A stretch of 64,000 nucleotides of DNA from JAZSMJ01 sp045535815 (lineage in GTDB: Bacteria > Bacillota > Clostridia > Oscillospirales > CAG-272), in the NCBI GenBank assembly GCA_045535815.1, contig JAZSMJ010000041.1, forward strand, positions 1-64,000, given 5' to 3'. Numbering within the stretch: position 1 is the stretch's first letter; every line of letters begins with the position of its first letter. Of this stretch, positions 60,246-64,000 are shown one piece after another. The notes beneath the pieces were generated by a model. It ran no database searches. It saw only the letters and a list, made by a program, of their open reading frames with translations, and had not been told where the DNA came from. The translations under genes were made by a program, and so were the position numbers.

Positions 60246-61292
60246 TCAGAATACGAAAATGTTTTTAAGATAGGTTCCTGCCTTAGCGGCTTCAAATGCT
60301 TCCTCATACTGATCGAGCGTAAAGGTCTTTGAAACTGCCATTATCTTGTCAAGGTCGAGCGCTCCGGATTCAACCAGTCTTACGCACTTGCGGTACTGAT
60401 CGAGATTTGCTCTCGTGCTTCCGGTAACGGTGAGCTGCTTGTAATGGATGGTGTTTGTGTTGATGGCAACCTCTGCCTTTGATGCGGGAAGACCGCCGAA
60501 GAAGCAGACTCTTCCGTTCATCGAAAGAAGATCGAGAGAGGATGCCTGAGCATCGGGAGCAGGGCAGGCTGTAATGCAAACGTTAACACCCTCGCCGCCC
60601 GTAATTTCAAATATAAAGTCCTTGATATCGCCACCGCAGGTGATAAACGAAGGATCAACGCTCTTAGCCATATTGAGACGGTTTTCGTTTAAGTCAGAAA
60701 GGATGACCTTGGATGCGCCTGCAGTCTTGGCAAGCATAGCGTGGAGTATACCGATAGGGCCTGCGCCGATAACCAGAACGCTGTCACCGGGGCGGACGTC
60801 TACGTGCTCAAATCCGTTGTAAACGCAGGAAAGAGGCTCGATAACAGATGCCTTTTCAAACGACATATCGGTAGCAAGCTTAACTATGTTACCCTGAGCG
60901 ATAGCTGCCTCGGGAATAACGGTATATTCAGCAAATCCACCGTCAAGGTTTATGCCGAGAGCCTTGTACTCAGCGCAAAGATGGGTGTTGCCCGATGCAC
61001 AGAAGTTACACTGTCCGCATCCCATGTTGGGAGCGATCGCAATGCGATCTCCAACCTTGTAGGATCCCTTGACGTCTGCACCTATCTCTGCTATCGTACC
61101 TGCGATCTCGTGTCCGTATATACGGGGAGTTTCACGGGATACGCCCTTGTATCCGTTTGCGATCATACGCATATCGCTTCCGCAGATAGCTGCAGCGTCA
61201 ACCTTTAAAAGTATCTGCGAGCTTGTTATTTTGGGAGTTTCTACTTCCTTGAGTTCATATTCGTTGGGTCCGTAAAAAAGCAATGCCTTCAT
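60246..61292 (-). CDS. Zinc-dependent alcohol (polyol) dehydrogenase, MDR family
   Basis: 348 residues. Catalytic zinc ligands in AICGSDMR and YGHEIAGTI, the structural zinc cysteines in GCGQCNFCASGNTHLC, and the NAD-binding VLVIGAGPIGILHAMLAK. Similar to sorbitol, L-threonine or galactitol dehydrogenases. Within the operon it may oxidise a polyol to the ketose that enters the epimerase step (inference). It begins 36 bases after the upstream Gfo/Idh/MocA gene stop. Confidence 0.9.
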   Translation of the reverse strand: MKALLFYGPNEYELKEVETPKITSSQILLKVDAAAICGSDMRMIANGYKGVSRETPRIYGHEIAGTIAEIGADVKGSYKVGDRIAIAPNMGCGQCNFCASGNTHLCAEYKALGINLDGGFAEYTVIPEAAIAQGNIVKLATDMSFEKASVIEPLSCVYNGFEHVDVRPGDSVLVIGAGPIGILHAMLAKTAGASKVILSDLNENRLNMAKSVDPSFITCGGDIKDFIFEITGGEGVNVCITACPAPDAQASSLDLLSMNGRVCFFGGLPASKAEVAINTNTIHYKQLTVTGSTRANLDQYRKCVRLVESGALDLDKIMAVSKTFTLDQYEEAFEAAKAGTYLKNIFVF

Positions 61293-61327
61293 TGTTATCT
61301 CTTCCTTATTATATATGTATTTTAATA

Positions 61328-62350
61328 TTATGCGAGTTCAACTATTCTCTTTTCGGTGATGGAGGTGTTTCCTGCAACTGTAACTGCAACCGCCATTCTT
61401 CCGTCTATACCGGTAACCTTGGGCTCGCTGTCCTCAAGGATGCAGGAGATAAACGCTCTGTCCTCATTAAGATATGCCGAAGTGAACAAGCCCTTCCAGC
61501 TTTCCATATGCTGAGCCTCTACTATCTTATCCTGACGGCAGAGGATAACGCTGTTTTCTCTTGTGTTTCCGAGGGTTATAAGACCGTCGGTGCCGAGTAT
61601 CTCAACTCTTGCATCATATCCGTATTTAACGTACTGCGCACCGTCGATCACACCCTGCGTGCCGTTCATAAACTCGGCGTTGAGTATAACGTTATCGTAG
61701 AAATCGGGGAAGTCAGCCTTTGCATCGGGGCATCTGAAGTTACCGCCGATAGCGAAAAGACGCTTGAATTCACTGCCGGTCATCCATCTGAGAGTGTCTA
61801 TATCGTGGCTGCATACCTCGGCAAGCGGTCCGTTACTCTTCTTTATGTCGTACATCCAGGGCTGAGGCTTGCTCGGTCCTCTTGTGTTGGATTTTACCAT
61901 TACGACGTCACCGATATCACCGTTCAGTATATGCTGCTTTGCGCACTGGAAGCTTGTGTCGAAGCGGCGCATAAATCCAACCTGAAGCTTTACCTTGTTT
62001 TCGCTGCATGTGGCAATTATCTCGTCGCACTCTGCAACTGTCATAGCAAGGGGCTTTTCGCAAAGGATATGCTTTTTAGCCTTTGCAGCCGCAACGCATA
62101 TATCACGGTGGAACTTGGTGGGAGAGGCAACGATTATAGCGTCTACCTCGCTGTCCTCAAGCGCCTGGGTATAATCAGCGTATGCCTTTGTAACGCCAAG
62201 CTCAGCCATAGCGGCATTTCTCGATTCCTCTACGGGATCGGATACTGCAACTATCTTTGCAAAGGGTACGTTTGACACAAAATTTCTGGCGTGGATCATT
62301 CCGGCTCTGCCTGCGCCAATCAGACAGATACCGACAATTCCGTTTTTCAT
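61328..62350 (-). CDS. Gfo/Idh/MocA family oxidoreductase (inositol 2-dehydrogenase-like)
   Basis: 340 residues. NAD-binding VGICLIGAGRAGMIHARNF, CEKPLAMTVAECDEII with the EKP motif, and EVCSHDIDTLRWMTG carrying the catalytic histidine/aspartate region. The pattern ICLIGAGRAGMIHARN is seen in inositol 2-dehydrogenases (IolG) and related dehydrogenases. The start at 62350 follows GGAGCC; a longer frame to 62497 covers the promoter. First gene of the four-gene operon, directly behind the palindromic promoter. Confidence 0.88.
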   Translation of the reverse strand: MKNGIVGICLIGAGRAGMIHARNFVSNVPFAKIVAVSDPVEESRNAAMAELGVTKAYADYTQALEDSEVDAIIVASPTKFHRDICVAAAKAKKHILCEKPLAMTVAECDEIIATCSENKVKLQVGFMRRFDTSFQCAKQHILNGDIGDVVMVKSNTRGPSKPQPWMYDIKKSNGPLAEVCSHDIDTLRWMTGSEFKRLFAIGGNFRCPDAKADFPDFYDNVILNAEFMNGTQGVIDGAQYVKYGYDARVEILGTDGLITLGNTRENSVILCRQDKIVEAQHMESWKGLFTSAYLNEDRAFISCILEDSEPKVTGIDGRMAVAVTVAGNTSITEKRIVELA

Positions 62351-62441
62351 TATCGAAAGGCTCCAATCTATAAATTTAATTATTTTGACTGCTTTGGAAA
62401 ACGTATCGTATATTTTCGTTTGTTTGCGTTTTCTATCTTTT

Positions 62442-62470
62442 ATTATAAATGATATTGACATATATGTCAA
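62442..62470 (-). promoter_or_regulatory. Palindromic promoter of the epimerase-kinase operon
   Basis: On the minus strand TTGACA (62465-62470), 17-base spacer, TATAAT (62442-62447). A perfect 16-bp palindrome TTGACATATATGTCAA (62455-62470) covers the -35 and part of the spacer, a natural site for a dimeric repressor. Confidence 0.85.
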
Positions 62471-62487
62471 TAACACCTTGATAAAAA

Positions 62488-62516
62488 ACTCCCTCAAAAA
62501 GCGTTTTTGAGGGAGT
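62488..62516 (-). terminator. Terminator of the YfbR-like gene
   Basis: ACTCCCTCAAAAA / TTTTTGAGGGAGT around a 3-base loop, with a TTTTTT tail on the minus strand. Confidence 0.88.
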
Positions 62517-62521
62517 GAATT

Positions 62522-63094
62522 TTACATCTTATCAAGTGTATTTTCGTATGACGGAAGGATATTCTGCATAAACCAGGAAAGCTCCTCGCAGTTTTGCTCC
62601 TTCAGCTTTGCGTAGGTCGAGATGCGTGCATCGGAAAATTCGGAGTTGCCGCACTTTTCCTCCTCAACGCACTTTATGTATGCACAGAGCTTGTCGGCAG
62701 ATTTTACAAGGCGGTGTATCTCCTCGTCGTCCTCGGAGAGAATGTCGCTGTAATCGTCCTTGAGCTGCGACGGAAGCTTGGTCAGCAAAAGGTCGATGGC
62801 GTTATTCTCGATTGTCTTATAGCTTTCCTTTATGGAATCGTTATAATATTTTACCGGAGTCGGCAGGTCGCCCGTTATTACCTCGGATGCATCGTGATAA
62901 AGGGCGGCGGCAAGAACTCTGCCTTCATCATAATTCTTATTGAATATACGATTGCCTATAAGTGCAAGTGCGTGTGCAATGACGGCACACTCAAAGCTGT
63001 GCTCGGAGAGCGTTTCGGGGATATTGCTTCGCATAAGTCCCCATCTGCGTATATATTTCTGACGGAATATCAGTGAAAAAAAGCTGTATGACAT
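62522..63094 (-). CDS. YfbR-like 5'-deoxynucleotidase (HD domain)
   Basis: 190 residues. HD-type metal motifs: SEHSFECAVIAHAL, LYHDASEVITGDLPTPVKY and VKSADKLCAYIKC. The start IRRWGLMRSNIPETLSEHS matches YfbR, which dephosphorylates deoxyribonucleoside 5'-monophosphates. It thus can remove dUMP or dTMP, opposite in direction to thyX, which is divergently transcribed next to it. Confidence 0.9.
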   Translation of the reverse strand: MSYSFFSLIFRQKYIRRWGLMRSNIPETLSEHSFECAVIAHALALIGNRIFNKNYDEGRVLAAALYHDASEVITGDLPTPVKYYNDSIKESYKTIENNAIDLLLTKLPSQLKDDYSDILSEDDEEIHRLVKSADKLCAYIKCVEEEKCGNSEFSDARISTYAKLKEQNCEELSWFMQNILPSYENTLDKM

Positions 63095-63124
63095 TTTAAT
63101 TGTCCTTTCGTTTGGTGTGATTTT

Positions 63125-63169
63125 ATTATAACATCATTCTTGACACAAAGTCAAGGAGTGTGCTATAAT
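63125..63169. promoter_or_regulatory. Divergent promoters sharing one palindrome, YfbR-like gene and thyX
   Basis: Plus strand: TTGACA (63140-63145), 18-base spacer, TATAAT (63164-63169) for thyX. Minus strand: TTGACT (63149-63154), 18-base spacer, TATAAT (63125-63130) for the nucleotidase. The two -35 boxes form the ends of TTGAC-ACAAA-GTCAA (63140-63154), so polymerase can use only one promoter at a time. Confidence 0.85.
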
Positions 63170-63212
63170 TGAGACGTATATTGAATTTTGTTGAAAACGA
63201 GGGCGTGAAAAA

Positions 63213-63968
63213 ATGAAGGTCGAGCTTATAACCTATACTCCCGAGGCGGATAAGATAGTAGCCGCGGCGGCAAAGCTTTGCTACGCAAAAAGCGATATTG
63301 ATACTCTTCTTGAAAATCTCACTCCCGAAAAAACGGAAAGCTTTCTTTCCTTGCTCTCAGAGCTCGGTCATCAGAGCCCGGTCGAGCACGTCAGCTTTAC
63401 GTTCGGCATAGAGGGAGTTTCCCGTGCACTTCTTGCACAGATAACCCGTCACCGTATTGCATCGTTCTCGGTACAGAGCCAAAGATACGTTGATAAGAGC
63501 AATTTTGAATATATCACACCGCCCGAGGTGGCCGACATTCCCGAGGCTTTGGAGGAATTCGAGAGGGCGATGCGTGAGGATGCAGAGCATTACGAAAGGC
63601 TGAAGGCAATACTCACCAAGGCTCATAAGGAAAGATTTGTGGCTGAGGGTAACTCCGAGAAAGAAGCACAGGCAAAGGCGGAAAAGATGGCAAACGAGGA
63701 TGCTCGCTTCGTTCTTCCCAATGCATGCGACACCAGAATAATTATGACTATGAACGCTCGCTCACTCTACAATTTCTTCAGACTGCGCTGCTGCAACAGA
63801 GCACAGTGGGAGATAAGAGAGCTTGCGACACTTATGCTTGAAAAGGTAAAGGAAGCGGCGCCCATACTCTTCAGATATGCAGGTCCTGCCTGCCTTACCG
63901 GTAAATGCTCCGAGGGAAGCTATTCCTGCGGAAAGCAGCTTGAGGTAAGAAAGAAATTCCTTTCATAA
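63213..63968 (+). CDS. thyX: Flavin-dependent thymidylate synthase
   Basis: Makes dTMP from dUMP with methylene-tetrahydrofolate and FADH2. 251 residues. The ThyX motif RHRIASFSVQSQRYVD (about residues 83-98) is intact; HQSPVEHVSFTF comes upstream, and RSLYNFFRLRCCNRAQWEIRELA carries the conserved Arg residues. An insertion of about 50 residues between them is helical and Glu/Ala/Lys-rich, as in other Clostridia. Start at ATG 63213; divergent from the YfbR-like gene. Confidence 0.96.
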   Translation: MKVELITYTPEADKIVAAAAKLCYAKSDIDTLLENLTPEKTESFLSLLSELGHQSPVEHVSFTFGIEGVSRALLAQITRHRIASFSVQSQRYVDKSNFEYITPPEVADIPEALEEFERAMREDAEHYERLKAILTKAHKERFVAEGNSEKEAQAKAEKMANEDARFVLPNACDTRIIMTMNARSLYNFFRLRCCNRAQWEIRELATLMLEKVKEAAPILFRYAGPACLTGKCSEGSYSCGKQLEVRKKFLS

Positions 63969-63982
63969 TAATTAAATATTAA

Positions 63983-64000
63983 ATGGCGGTCGTACGACCG
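63983..64000 (+). terminator. Start of a palindrome at the window edge
   Basis: CGGTCGTACGACCG is a perfect palindrome 15 bases after the thyX stop. It is probably part of a terminator that continues past the window. Confidence 0.35.

Noticed and set aside
61283..62275. Plus-strand open frame of 330 codons
   Set aside because: Antisense to the Gfo/Idh/MocA gene, which carries intact catalytic motifs. No domain signal.

Overview
This window is chromosomal DNA from a Gram-positive, spore-forming-lineage anaerobe of the class Clostridia, most likely a gut Oscillospirales/Eubacteriales-type organism (inference). The signs are: an rny-ymdB pair followed by a SpoVM-like micro-gene; a Bacillus/Clostridium-type LexA box; a tRNA-sensing T-box leader; sigma-A promoters close to TTGACA-17-TATAAT; families common in Firmicutes (DUF1292, DUF1385/YqhQ, DUF6062, CarD, MnmM); and many lipoproteins. 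There is no rRNA, no CRISPR array and no recognisable prophage or transposase. About 66 protein genes, one tRNA-Thr(CGT), one T-box leader and one unassigned structured RNA candidate can be supported.

Layout. 1-5.4 kb: 3' end of rny, ymdB, a 52-aa membrane protein, a 25-aa SpoVM-like gene, then a GntR regulator, deoC and a GH1 beta-glucosidase. 5.4-6.1 kb: a structured RNA candidate and a DUF1292 gene on the minus strand. 6.3-12.7 kb: a Cys-type T-box controls cysE-cysS, followed by a phosphodiester glycosidase, a PEGA-like repeat protein, a YgjV-like membrane protein and a CarD regulator. 12.7-13.9 kb: an AT-rich patch with repeats, a cysteine-rich orphan gene and tRNA-Thr. 14-23 kb: rsmA and pckA, then a minus-strand run yqhQ-like (DUF1385), prmC, leuA, cimA, ddl. 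23-28.2 kb: mnmM, an AlgI/DHHW O-acetylation pair, metA and an M14 peptidase. 28.3-33.8 kb: lexA with a co-directional membrane protein, radC with an overlapping membrane protein gene, an RluA synthase, suhB-like and CPBP genes. 33.9-37.8 kb: two lipoproteins, a GT2-GtrA fusion and a PAP2 phosphatase. 37.8-40.5 kb: repeats, two XRE regulators and a 126-bp MITE-like element. 40.5-50.9 kb: a DeoR regulator, proB-proA-thiI, a U32 peptidase, the tightly packed dut-maf-MreB-like-nth run, an OGG-type glycosylase and a DUF6062 gene. 51-62.5 kb: sugar catabolism. 62.5-64 kb: divergent YfbR-like nucleotidase and thyX.

How genes work together. Cysteine synthesis and charging (cysE, cysS) are joined under one T-box. 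leuA and cimA provide the committed steps of leucine and of citramalate-route isoleucine synthesis. proB-proA make proline. The 51-62.5 kb region holds two sugar modules. A plus-strand module has an epimerase, a Gfo/Idh/MocA oxidoreductase and an esterase. A minus-strand operon has a Gfo/Idh/MocA enzyme, a zinc dehydrogenase, a ketose 3-epimerase and an FGGY kinase. Downstream are two closely related solute-binding lipoproteins with no permease in view.

The most interesting leads are regulatory and small-gene signals. They include the SpoVM-like micro-ORF, the structured RNA at about 5.4-5.6 kb, and a possible SOS-coupled membrane protein behind lexA. Others are the paired repeat sites around the solute-binding-protein promoter, a perfect palindrome over the -35 of the epimerase operon, and a shared palindromic divergent promoter between two deoxynucleotide genes. 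No fully new multi-gene system can be claimed from the sequence alone.
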